A program made the position numbers and the translations under genes. A DNA stretch of 64,000 nt from assembly GCF_013404085.1 (NCBI RefSeq), contig NZ_JABFHO010000001.1, positions 1,240,001 through 1,304,000 of the forward strand. The letters run 5' to 3'. Below the pieces are notes generated by a model. It did no database searches, was not told where the DNA came from, and was given only the letters and a program-made list of their open reading frames with translations. The stretch comes from Winogradskyella helgolandensis. Its GTDB lineage: Bacteria; Bacteroidota; Bacteroidia; Flavobacteriales; Flavobacteriaceae. Shown piece after piece: positions 51,994 to 60,320 of the stretch; position 1 is the stretch's first letter; the number at the start of each line of letters is the position of its first letter.

Positions 51994-54750
51994 ATGGATA
52001 AATATTCCTTTCTCAACGCGGCACATACGGCATATTTTGCTGATTTATACGACCAATACCTAAAAAACCCAGATTCTGTAGAGCCAAGTTGGCGCGCCTT
52101 TTTTCAAGGTTACGACTTTGGATCCGAAAATTATGGTTTAGATGGTGAAATTATAGAAGGTGTTTCTACTCAAATACCAGAGCAACTTCAAAAAGAATTT
52201 CAGGTTTTAAAACTTATTGATGGTTATAGAAGTAGAGGGCATTTGTTTACTAAAACAAATCCTGTACGAGCAAGACGTAAATATGCGCCTACACTCGAAG
52301 TTGAAAACTTCGGATTATCAAAAAACGATCTACAAACTATATTCTCAGCAGGTGAAGTACTCGGTTTAGGGTCTGCAACTTTGCAAGCAATTATTGATCA
52401 CTTAGAAAAAGTGTATTGTGAATCTATTGGTGTAGAATATATGTACATCAGAAAACCTGAAGAGATTCAGTGGATTCAGCAGAAGCTCAATGTCAATGAT
52501 AATCACCCACAGTTTTCGCCAGATCAAAAGAAAACAATTTTAAGAAAATTGAATGAAGCGGTTTCATTCGAAAACTTTTTACATACCAAATATGTAGGGC
52601 AGAAACGATTTTCTTTAGAAGGAGGTGAAGCTTTAATTCCGGCTTTAGATGCCTTAATTGAGCATGCTTCTGGTTATGATGTAAAAGAATTTGTAATGGG
52701 AATGGCACATCGTGGCCGTTTAAGTACCTTAACAAATATTTTTGGTAAATCTGCAAAAGATATCTTTAGCGAGTTTGATGGCAAAGATTACGAGCAAGAA
52801 GTTTTTGATGGTGATGTAAAATACCACTTAGGTTGGACCAGTGACCGTGTTACTGATACAGGTAAAAGAATAAACTTAAATATTGCACCAAATCCTTCGC
52901 ACTTAGAAACCGTTGGAGCTGTTGTAGAAGGAATTGTTAGAGCTAAACAAGACGATAAATATCCTGATAACCCATCACAAGTGCTACCAATTATTGTACA
53001 TGGTGATGCTGCAATTGCAGGGCAAGGTTTAGTATATGAATTAGTGCAAATGGCACAATTAGATGGCTATAAAACAAACGGAACTATACATATTGTAGTA
53101 AATAACCAAATTGGGTTTACCACTAATTATTTAGATGCACGTTCTAGTACGTATTGTACAGATGTTGGTAAAGTAACGCTTTCTCCAGTTCTGCACGTTA
53201 ATGCTGATGATGTTGAAGCAGTCGTGCATGCGACATTATTTGCTTTACATTTTAGAATGAAATTTAAGCGTGATGTATTTATTGATATGTTAGGCTATAG
53301 AAAATATGGACATAATGAGGGTGATGAACCTAAATTTACGCAGCCATTATTATATAAAGCGATTGCTAAGCATAAAAATCCTAGAGATATTTATGCCGAA
53401 CGCTTATTAGCAGAAGGGGTTATTACTAATGATTTCGTTGCTGAAATTGAAAAGGAATATAAAGATAGGCTTGAAGAAAAGCTTGAAGATTCTCGTAAGG
53501 TAAAGAAAACGGAGATTACACCATTCATGCAAAATGAGTGGATTAATTTTACGTCAGCGCAAGAAGGTAAGATGATGGAGACTGTAGACACTACATATCC
53601 AAAAGAAGGACTTGAGAAGATTACAAAAATTATATCTAATTTACCAGAGGATAAAAAATTCATAAGAAAAATACAACGTTTAATTGAGTCGAGGCAAACC
53701 ATGTTTGATGAAGATCGATTAGATTGGGCAATGGCAGAGCATTTGGCTTATGGTTCTATTTTACTAGAAGGAAATGATGTTAGAATGTCAGGACAAGATG
53801 TAGAACGTGGTACGTTTTCGCATCGTCATGCAGTTGTTAAAGTTGAGGATAGCGAAGAAGAAATTATTCTACACAATAAATTAAGCGATAAACAAGGGAA
53901 GTTTTATATCTATAATTCACTTTTGTCTGAGTATGGGGTGGTAGGTTTTGATTATGGCTATGCTATGGCAAGTCCAGAAACATTAACTATTTGGGAAGCG
54001 CAGTTTGGTGATTTCAGTAATGGAGCGCAAATAATGTTAGACCAATATATTTCTGCAGCAGAAGATAAGTGGAAACTACAGAATGGATTAGTAATGTTAT
54101 TGCCTCATGGTTACGAAGGTCAAGGAGCAGAACATTCATCAGCACGTATGGAGCGTTATTTACAATTATGCGCTAAGGATAATATGTTTGTGGCAGATTG
54201 TACAACACCAGCTAATATCTTTCACTTACTGCGTAGACAAGTAAAAGCAGATTACAGAAAACCTTTAATTGTTTTTACACCAAAAAGTTTATTACGTCAT
54301 CCTAAAGTGGTTTCTACTGTAGATGAATTTGTAAATGGAAGCTTCCAAATGTTAATCGATGATGCTAATGCAAAAGCAGAAAAGGTAAATACATTGGTTT
54401 TTGTTACAGGTAAATTTTATTATGATTTATTAGAGGAACAAGAAAACCTTGGAAGAGATGATGTTGCTTTAGTTAGAATAGAACAATTATTCCCTTTACC
54501 AGCTAAAGATATGAGAGCAATACTTGGGAAATATAAAAATGCAGAAGACATAGTTTGGGCACAAGAAGAACCAAGAAACATGGGAGCTTATGGTCATATG
54601 TTAATGAATTTTGACGAAACTAAACAATTCAGAGTTGCAAGTAGAAGACCTTATGGAGCACCTGCTGCAGGAAGTTCTGTGCGTTCTAAAAAGAGACATA
54701 AAGAAGTTATAGATTACGTTTTTGATAAAGCCAAAAACAACCAGAGATAA
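51994..54750 (+). CDS. sucA: 2-oxoglutarate dehydrogenase E1
   Basis: 918-residue thiamine-diphosphate enzyme of the TCA cycle: decarboxylates 2-oxoglutarate and succinylates the E2 lipoyl arm. N-terminal FLNAAHTAYFADLYDQYLKNPDSVEPSWRAFF, then GMAHRGRLSTLTNIFGKS and HGDAAIAGQGLVYE (TPP-binding), and pyrimidine-domain HGYEGQGAEHSSARMERYLQ. Followed by sucB after 47 bp. Confidence 0.97.
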   Translation: MDKYSFLNAAHTAYFADLYDQYLKNPDSVEPSWRAFFQGYDFGSENYGLDGEIIEGVSTQIPEQLQKEFQVLKLIDGYRSRGHLFTKTNPVRARRKYAPTLEVENFGLSKNDLQTIFSAGEVLGLGSATLQAIIDHLEKVYCESIGVEYMYIRKPEEIQWIQQKLNVNDNHPQFSPDQKKTILRKLNEAVSFENFLHTKYVGQKRFSLEGGEALIPALDALIEHASGYDVKEFVMGMAHRGRLSTLTNIFGKSAKDIFSEFDGKDYEQEVFDGDVKYHLGWTSDRVTDTGKRINLNIAPNPSHLETVGAVVEGIVRAKQDDKYPDNPSQVLPIIVHGDAAIAGQGLVYELVQMAQLDGYKTNGTIHIVVNNQIGFTTNYLDARSSTYCTDVGKVTLSPVLHVNADDVEAVVHATLFALHFRMKFKRDVFIDMLGYRKYGHNEGDEPKFTQPLLYKAIAKHKNPRDIYAERLLAEGVITNDFVAEIEKEYKDRLEEKLEDSRKVKKTEITPFMQNEWINFTSAQEGKMMETVDTTYPKEGLEKITKIISNLPEDKKFIRKIQRLIESRQTMFDEDRLDWAMAEHLAYGSILLEGNDVRMSGQDVERGTFSHRHAVVKVEDSEEEIILHNKLSDKQGKFYIYNSLLSEYGVVGFDYGYAMASPETLTIWEAQFGDFSNGAQIMLDQYISAAEDKWKLQNGLVMLLPHGYEGQGAEHSSARMERYLQLCAKDNMFVADCTTPANIFHLLRRQVKADYRKPLIVFTPKSLLRHPKVVSTVDEFVNGSFQMLIDDANAKAEKVNTLVFVTGKFYYDLLEEQENLGRDDVALVRIEQLFPLPAKDMRAILGKYKNAEDIVWAQEEPRNMGAYGHMLMNFDETKQFRVASRRPYGAPAAGSSVRSKKRHKEVIDYVFDKAKNNQR

Positions 54751-54797
54751 AAAGAATTAACACAACGCGAATTAGAGCTTAAATAAAAAAACAAAGC

Positions 54798-56012
54798 ATG
54801 ATTTTAGAAATGAAAGTGCCTTCACCAGGCGAATCAATTACTGAGGTAGAAATTGCAGAATGGTTAGTGCAAGATGGTGACTATGTAGAAAAAGACCAGG
54901 CGATTGCTGAGGTAGATAGTGACAAAGCAACATTAGAGTTGCCAGCGGAAGCTAGTGGAACTATTACACTAAAAGCTGAAGAAGGCGATGCTGTTGCAGT
55001 TGGTGCTGTTGTTTGCTTAATAGATACTAGTGCAGCAAAACCAGAAGGTGGTGAAGCTCCAGAAAAAGTTGAAAAGAAAGAGGAAGCTCCGGTTAAAGAA
55101 GTGTCTCAACCCGTTGCGGCAGAATCTAAAACATATGCAACAGGTACTGCAAGTCCTGCTGCTAAGAAAGTATTAGCTGAAAAAGGCATTGATGCAAGTA
55201 CCGTTTCTGGTACAGGCAAAGATGGAAGAATTACTCAAGATGATGCTGTAAAAGCAGTACCATCTATGGGAACTCCAACAGGTGGCAATAGAGGGACAAC
55301 ACACAGTAAAATGTCAATGTTACGTCGTAAAGTAGCCGAACGTCTAGTTGAAGTAAAGAATACAACAGCCATGTTAACCACATTTAATGAGGTTAATATG
55401 ACACCTATCTTTGAGTTGCGTAAGCTGTACAAAGAAGACTTTAAAGCAAAGCACGGAGTAAGCCTTGGGTTTATGAGTTTCTTTTCTTTAGCCGTTGTAA
55501 GAGCATTAGAAATGTATCCTGCTGTTAATTCTATGATTGATGGTAAGCAAATGTTGACTTACGATTTTGTAGATATTAGTATTGCTGTTTCTGGACCAAA
55601 AGGATTAATGGTACCAGTAATTAGAAATGCGGAGAATCTATCATTTAGAGGTGTAGAATCTGAAGTTAAGCGATTAGCATTGAGAGCTAGAGATGGTCAA
55701 ATCACTGTTGATGAAATGACAGGTGGTACATTTACTATTACTAATGGTGGAGTTTTTGGTAGTATGCTATCTACACCAATTATCAATCCACCTCAAAGTG
55801 GAATTTTAGGAATGCATAATATTATTGAGCGACCAATAGCCGTAAATGGTAATGTAGAAATTCATCCTATGATGTATGTTGCTTTATCTTACGACCACAG
55901 AATTATTGATGGTAAGGAATCTGTAGGATTCTTAGTAGCTGTAAAAGAAGCATTGGAAAGTCCTGAAGAATTATTGATGGATAATAATGTAAAGAAGGCT
56001 TTAGAATTATAA
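54798..56012 (+). CDS. sucB: Dihydrolipoyl succinyltransferase (E2 of 2-oxoglutarate dehydrogenase)
   Basis: 404 residues: lipoyl domain with lipoyl Lys in [16 protein letters not shown], Glu/Lys/Pro linker (~80-115), peripheral-subunit-binding domain ([14 protein letters not shown]...[12 protein letters not shown]), and catalytic domain ending in [12 protein letters not shown] (catalytic His and Asp). Forms the core of the complex and transfers succinyl to CoA. Confidence 0.97.
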   Translation: MILEMKVPSPGESITEVEIAEWLVQDGDYVEKDQAIAEVDSDKATLELPAEASGTITLKAEEGDAVAVGAVVCLIDTSAAKPEGGEAPEKVEKKEEAPVKEVSQPVAAESKTYATGTASPAAKKVLAEKGIDASTVSGTGKDGRITQDDAVKAVPSMGTPTGGNRGTTHSKMSMLRRKVAERLVEVKNTTAMLTTFNEVNMTPIFELRKLYKEDFKAKHGVSLGFMSFFSLAVVRALEMYPAVNSMIDGKQMLTYDFVDISIAVSGPKGLMVPVIRNAENLSFRGVESEVKRLALRARDGQITVDEMTGGTFTITNGGVFGSMLSTPIINPPQSGILGMHNIIERPIAVNGNVEIHPMMYVALSYDHRIIDGKESVGFLVAVKEALESPEELLMDNNVKKALEL

Positions 56013-56031
56013 GTCTTAAAAAAAATTAATA

Positions 56032-56066
56032 AAAAAAGCGCAATTTCATTGAGATTGCGCTTTTTT
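56032..56066 (+). terminator. Terminator of sucAB
   Basis: Stem AGCGCAAT / ATTGCGCT (56037-56044 with 56054-56061), extended on both sides by A/T pairs; T6 tail after. Lies 20 bp past the sucB stop codon. Confidence 0.92.
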
Positions 56067-56103
56067 GCTCCTTACCAAGAGCACCTAACTTAACTAACTT
56101 ATT

Positions 56104-56220
56104 TTAACCAAAGAAATTAACAGCAATATTCGCTGATATTACAATTACTGAACTAACAATTAATAAGATTATAAATACTTTGTCACTTTTTCTGTTGGAT
56201 TCTTTTTTCATCGCTTCCAT
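56104..56220 (-). CDS. Small single-pass membrane protein (38 aa)
   Basis: 38-codon minus-strand ORF beginning MEAMKKESNRKSDK, with one hydrophobic segment (residues ~15-32, FIILLIVSSVIVISANIA). Positively charged N-terminus, so inside. Real gene status rests on its coherent design, not on homology. Upstream, at 56343-56358, lies one of the TACGTA palindromes. Start could also be the internal Met at 56211. Confidence 0.4.
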   Translation of the reverse strand: MEAMKKESNRKSDKVFIILLIVSSVIVISANIAVNFFG

Positions 56221-56342
56221 AGACTTATTATGTTTTTTTTATAAGCTCTGAATTATAAATTAATTCAGAGCTTATAAGGTTTAAATTTGAGGTGTGAATT
56301 AATAGCTGATGTAAAATTGCAACTTATTATAATACAATACTA

Positions 56343-56358
56343 TACGTGACTTTACGTA
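56343..56358. promoter_or_regulatory. TACGTA palindrome, copy 1
   Basis: TACGTGACTTTACGTA, within the longer repeat AATACTATACGT...GTATTTTT that recurs at 56526-56551. Candidate LuxR/NarL-type site, 123 bp upstream of the 38-aa ORF start. Confidence 0.45.
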
Positions 56359-56377
56359 TTTTTTTATTTTTTTTCAT

Positions 56378-56408
56378 AAAAAAAGGCCTTGAACAAAAGT
56401 TCAAGGCC
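56378..56408 (-). terminator. Minus-strand terminator downstream of response regulator
   Basis: 10-bp perfect stem GGCCTTGAAC / GTTCAAGGCC (56385-56394 with 56399-56408), AAAA loop, followed on the minus strand by a T7 tract. Lies 160 bp past the response-regulator stop codon. Confidence 0.88.
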
Positions 56409-56470
56409 AAAATAATCCCTAAGAATTAATCAATCCTATGTTTTTTAGAATTAACTAATAGCAAATTTTA

Positions 56471-56495
56471 TGTTACAACCCCTACATTTGTAACA
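56471..56495. promoter_or_regulatory. TGTTACAA inverted repeat
   Basis: Perfect 8-bp arms TGTTACAA (56471-56478) and TTGTAACA (56488-56495), 9-bp spacer, no T-run. Operator or stem of a 3' UTR; unknown. Confidence 0.4.
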
Positions 56496-56531
56496 TGATG
56501 TAAAGGTCAGATAAAAAAGAGTGTAATACTA

Positions 56532-56547
56532 TACGTAACTTTACGTA
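56532..56547. promoter_or_regulatory. TACGTA palindrome, copy 2
   Basis: TACGTAACTTTACGTA: arms TACGTAA / TTACGTA perfect around a CT. 20 bp beyond the response-regulator stop codon. 189 bp from copy 1. Confidence 0.5.
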
Positions 56548-56567
56548 TTTTTCAAAAACTTTTAGTT

Positions 56568-57197
56568 TTAAGTGTCAAAAAACTTAGAGTTTTCCTTAGC
56601 CCATATCAGTAAGCTATTTTGTTTACTTTCTAGTTTTAGTTTTTTTATGATATTGCTTTTATGTTTTTCCACAGTTCTAGGCGATATTGCAAGCATATCT
56701 GCTATTTCTACTCCCGTTTTATTTTGAGATATTAATTTAACAATTCCTTTTTCGTGATTCGTTAATAAGTCAAAATTTTCTGGTAACTCATTTAATTCTA
56801 AAAATTCTAATAATTCAGGACTAAAATAAGAGTTGTTTTTTATTACAGATGAGATGCAGTTTTCAATTTCTACTAATGCAAATTCTTTTAAAACATAACC
56901 ATAAACACCTAATGCTTTGGCATCATAATATGTTTTTTCATCTTTCTCGAACGTGATAAGAATAATTTTAGTGGCTAGCTTATCCTTTTTGCACTTTTCA
57001 GCAATCTGTAAACCAGTAAGAAAAGGCATTTTTATGTCTAAGATAGCAATGTCTGGAGTGTGTGCTTTTATAAGTGCTAAAGCTTCTTTTCCGTTTTTAG
57101 CGCTTGCTAATACGTTAAACTTTTTTTCTATTAAAAAATCGTGCAGGCCTTTCAGGACCAAGGGATGGTCATCTGCTATAATAATTGTAGGGTTCAT
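56568..57197 (-). CDS. NarL/FixJ-type response regulator
   Basis: 209 residues. Receiver: D9-D10, phospho-acceptor D54 (ILDIKMP), Thr in LITF, Lys in VLKEF. C-terminal LuxR-type helix-turn-helix (LTNHEKGIVKLISQNKTGVEIADMLAISPRTVEKHKSNIIKKLKL). No histidine kinase gene nearby in the window: the gene upstream is a TPR-CHAT protease. Probable DNA target is unknown; the TACGTA palindromes are candidates. 81 bp behind the retropepsin gene. Confidence 0.93.
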   Translation of the reverse strand: MNPTIIIADDHPLVLKGLHDFLIEKKFNVLASAKNGKEALALIKAHTPDIAILDIKMPFLTGLQIAEKCKKDKLATKIILITFEKDEKTYYDAKALGVYGYVLKEFALVEIENCISSVIKNNSYFSPELLEFLELNELPENFDLLTNHEKGIVKLISQNKTGVEIADMLAISPRTVEKHKSNIIKKLKLESKQNSLLIWAKENSKFFDT

Positions 57198-57278
57198 TTA
57201 TTGCTATTAATGTCTTTAAAGGTAATAAGAAACTTCAGTATATGAAATTTCTGAAACCATTTTTAATAGTCATGGGTA

Positions 57279-57719
57279 TTACAACTTTAAATACAAGTAT
57301 TTTTTCTCATAGTCTATAATGCCTTTGCCTTTTTTTAAGATATCTGCACCTATAATACCATCCACGGGATCTGCATTATGATTCATTAAACCATTATTAA
57401 CATGAGAGAGATTAAATAGAATTAAAGCGACACGGTTTTTCTTCCATTTTCCAACTTTTATTGCATTGGACGTAGAGATTTGCGTCAACATGTCAGAAGC
57501 TCCAGCACCAACGGCTTTAATTTCAGAATCTTTTACGTTAAGGTTAAAACGCTCTATAGCTTCAAAACCAACACAACTGCTCGATGCTCCTGTATCTAAT
57601 ATAAAGCGTCCTTTAACACCGTTAATAGTAGCTTTTATTTCAAAATGATTGGTTTTAGTGAATTTTAATTTAACTTTAGAATAGCCTTTATTTAAGAGGA
57701 AGTCTTTTAACGTTTCCAT
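57279..57719 (-). CDS. Retropepsin-like aspartic protease
   Basis: 146 residues, no signal peptide, so cytoplasmic. Active-site D42-T43-G44 in GRFILDTGASSSCVG, and the second retropepsin signature DGIIGADIL near 120. Single-domain enzymes of this size act as dimers. Start 57719 overlaps the CHAT 3' end by 13 bp (coupled); a 9-codon extension is rejected. Client unknown. Confidence 0.82.
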   Translation of the reverse strand: METLKDFLLNKGYSKVKLKFTKTNHFEIKATINGVKGRFILDTGASSSCVGFEAIERFNLNVKDSEIKAVGAGASDMLTQISTSNAIKVGKWKKNRVALILFNLSHVNNGLMNHNADPVDGIIGADILKKGKGIIDYEKKYLYLKL

Positions 57720-60298
57720 ATTTTTTGTTTGAAAATTAGTAACCAACTGAAGAATGCAATTATCAAGCCTAAGATTAAATAGAGATATAAATCGTAATCA
57801 TTTGAAGGTTTTGATGTGGTTAAGTCACCAAAATAGACAAAAGCACTCCAGTAATAGGGTGACTTCTTAATATTGGAGATGTCAGGATTATTTAAGTAAG
57901 CTAATTTAGAGCTTTGATTGGCAGCAAAAGGTGATTCCGTAGTTCTAAGATCTTTATAAAAACTAGACATGAGTTGTGAGGTGGATAAATCATTGATTTT
58001 CCATAGTGAAACTAATAAATTAGATACACCTGCATATTTAAAACCACGTGCTAAATTCATGCTGCCTTCTCCTTTTTGAAGCATTCCAACTCCTGTTTCA
58101 CAAGCACTTAAAACGACTAAATCGTTGGTTAAGTCAAGATTGTATAAGTCTTGCAAATACAATTTTGAATCTATAAAATCGATATTAGCTGGCGTAGTGA
58201 AATCGCCACTATTAGCATGTGTCGAAAGATGTAAAATACTATATTTATTTATCTGTTCTAGCACATCTTGCTTGGTGGCCGCATTGTACATTAAAAACTC
58301 AGTTTTAATTTCATTGTCTATTTGTTCTGCTTCGTCTAAAGAATACGTGAGTTTTAAATTACTATTGTCAAAAACAGGAAAAATACCAAGAGCAGAATTT
58401 TTAAACTCATAGGGTTTACTTTCATTATAAAAGGAAGCACTTGTGTGATAAGCTAAGCGATGTTTTTTAACCAAAAATGGCATTTTAGAATAATTGGAGG
58501 TCGTTGTTTTTTGAGTTAATAAGCTTTCAAAAGGAATAAAATTTAAAAGACCATCTGCAACAACGATAACGTTTTGGTAGTCGCTAATCTCTTTCCATTT
58601 TAATAATTCATAAAGATTGAAGGCATCATCTGTAAATTGTGAAATAGTGTTATTAATGACCGACGCATTTTCAAAATAATCTATAAATGTTGAAATTTTA
58701 TGTTTGTTGGAGTCTGACAATTCTATTTGTTGAAAACCCAAGTGATTTGGGGTAAACACAAATTGATACAAGTTGCTTTTGCCATAAAAGTATTCTATTA
58801 AACAAGCTTTGTCTAGTTCTAATTTTGATTTAAGGCTTGCCAAATCGATACTTCTCGAATAGCTTGAAGGATACGTTTTATTGATAGAGTCTTGCAACTG
58901 TTTTAGTGCTGTACTTATGGTAATGAGTTGTAATTGCAAACTATCGCGTTCTAATAATTGTAATTGTGCTCTGTTTATTGGTCTATTTAGTAACCTATTG
59001 GTTAGTTGTTGTTGCTGTTTTAGTAAATAATGTTCTTTTATAAGAAGACTATCTGTTGGATGCTTTTGTAAAAGAGTTCTTTTATTAGTGTACCATTTTA
59101 AAGCTAAGGCTTTGGTATATTCGGCATAGTTAAAAGCGCGTTTGGCATAATCGCTTTCTCCTTTTATTTGATATAAGTCATATAATAGGGCAATGCATTT
59201 TTCGCTTCGATTTTTATTGACACTTGCATTAAGAATATAACTTTCTTGACTTGTATTTTCTTGAGCGAGCAAGTCCGAAACATAAAAACTTAAATCGTAA
59301 TACTGCAATGCGTTTTCTGATTCTGTTTCTAATTCCGCCCATAGATCGAAAATATCTATAAAGGTATTTTCAGGATATAAATCCGTTGTTTTGGGTATTT
59401 GAGTACCGTCAAAATTTGGTAATAAAATCGCTAAGCAATTTTTTAATTTCGCAATAGCTTTGTCATTTTTGTTGCGTTTAAAATGTAATTGCGCTTCTTG
59501 AAAACTAAATTGTGCTTTACTTCGTGCTGAGGTAAGATCATTAATTTTTTTAGGTCTTAAACGGTTTAAATAGGAAAGGGCTAACTCGTAATCTTCATTA
59601 TTTAAAGCGGTATCGTAGTTGAGTTGAAGTTCTTCAATTGTACCAGCATTAAACCTTAGAACAATGAGGTCATTTTCCAAAAACAATCGCTTCTGATTAC
59701 TTTTTAAAAGTAGGTTACTTTTTCTTTTTATATAATTAAGGTTGTTTTTTTGTTGTTTTTTTATGCCTTCAATTTTAATGCCTTTATTCGCAATGGTTAT
59801 AACTTGCTGATGTTTATTTAAAGATTGGTAGAGCTTCGCCAAATTAATGTAACCAGAAATTTGTTGTTGTTTATTATTTTGTTTTTCGGCAAGTTGAAGG
59901 TAATAGGTGGTAATTTGTTCTGCTTTTATATAGGAATTGGTTTTATGGTAGAGAATACCTAAAGGAATCAAACAATATTCTATAATATCATAAGATGAAA
60001 TTTTATGGTCGTTATAAAGTTGATGTGCTTTTTCGTAGGTACTAATAGCTTCCTTTTTTCGATTTAATTTATCGAGATAATACGCTTTATGAACTAATAG
60101 GTTTATAAATGCAAAGTACTCGTCTTTGGTGTTAAGTTGTGCTTCAATTTGAAGACTAGTTTTATTTAGCTCATTTAGGCCTTCAACTGTTTGATTTTGA
60201 CTAAAATTTTCAGTAGCCACATAAATTGCTTCTTCTAAATCTTGAGCAAAACAAGTTCCGAAGACCAACATAAAAATTAAAATAAGTCCTTTTTTCAT
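57707..60298 (-). CDS. Exported TPR-CHAT cysteine protease with membrane anchor
   Basis: 863 residues. Signal peptide (cleaved near GTCFAQ), TPR array (~30-420, with AISTYEKAHQLYNDH and NLAKLYQSLNKHQQVI), coiled coil (~420-500), CHAT domain (~560-830) with catalytic His (HLSTHA, H694) and Cys (LSACETG, C733), and a C-terminal membrane helix (~840-858) with a KQKIWKR tail. So the TPR and protease parts face the periplasm. CHAT proteases are caspase-like and often respond to a TPR-sensed signal. 22 bp behind the PKD gene and overlapping the retropepsin gene. Confidence 0.88.
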   Translation of the reverse strand: MKKGLILIFMLVFGTCFAQDLEEAIYVATENFSQNQTVEGLNELNKTSLQIEAQLNTKDEYFAFINLLVHKAYYLDKLNRKKEAISTYEKAHQLYNDHKISSYDIIEYCLIPLGILYHKTNSYIKAEQITTYYLQLAEKQNNKQQQISGYINLAKLYQSLNKHQQVITIANKGIKIEGIKKQQKNNLNYIKRKSNLLLKSNQKRLFLENDLIVLRFNAGTIEELQLNYDTALNNEDYELALSYLNRLRPKKINDLTSARSKAQFSFQEAQLHFKRNKNDKAIAKLKNCLAILLPNFDGTQIPKTTDLYPENTFIDIFDLWAELETESENALQYYDLSFYVSDLLAQENTSQESYILNASVNKNRSEKCIALLYDLYQIKGESDYAKRAFNYAEYTKALALKWYTNKRTLLQKHPTDSLLIKEHYLLKQQQQLTNRLLNRPINRAQLQLLERDSLQLQLITISTALKQLQDSINKTYPSSYSRSIDLASLKSKLELDKACLIEYFYGKSNLYQFVFTPNHLGFQQIELSDSNKHKISTFIDYFENASVINNTISQFTDDAFNLYELLKWKEISDYQNVIVVADGLLNFIPFESLLTQKTTTSNYSKMPFLVKKHRLAYHTSASFYNESKPYEFKNSALGIFPVFDNSNLKLTYSLDEAEQIDNEIKTEFLMYNAATKQDVLEQINKYSILHLSTHANSGDFTTPANIDFIDSKLYLQDLYNLDLTNDLVVLSACETGVGMLQKGEGSMNLARGFKYAGVSNLLVSLWKINDLSTSQLMSSFYKDLRTTESPFAANQSSKLAYLNNPDISNIKKSPYYWSAFVYFGDLTTSKPSNDYDLYLYLILGLIIAFFSWLLIFKQKIWKR

Positions 60299-60320
60299 TT
60301 ATTATGGAACTGTTTTTAAA

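Larger units (their letters stand above)
56221..56567. other. Regulatory-looking intergenic region near the response regulator
   Basis: About 350 bp with two TACGTrACTTTACGTA palindromes, a TGTTACAA / TTGTAACA inverted repeat, and a minus-strand terminator, but no long ORF. The terminator could end a small RNA or a long 3' UTR of the response regulator. Confidence 0.5.

Noticed and set aside
57707..60298. Type III-E CRISPR Craspase (TPR-CHAT)
   Set aside because: No Cas genes or array nearby, and the protein has a signal peptide and a membrane anchor.
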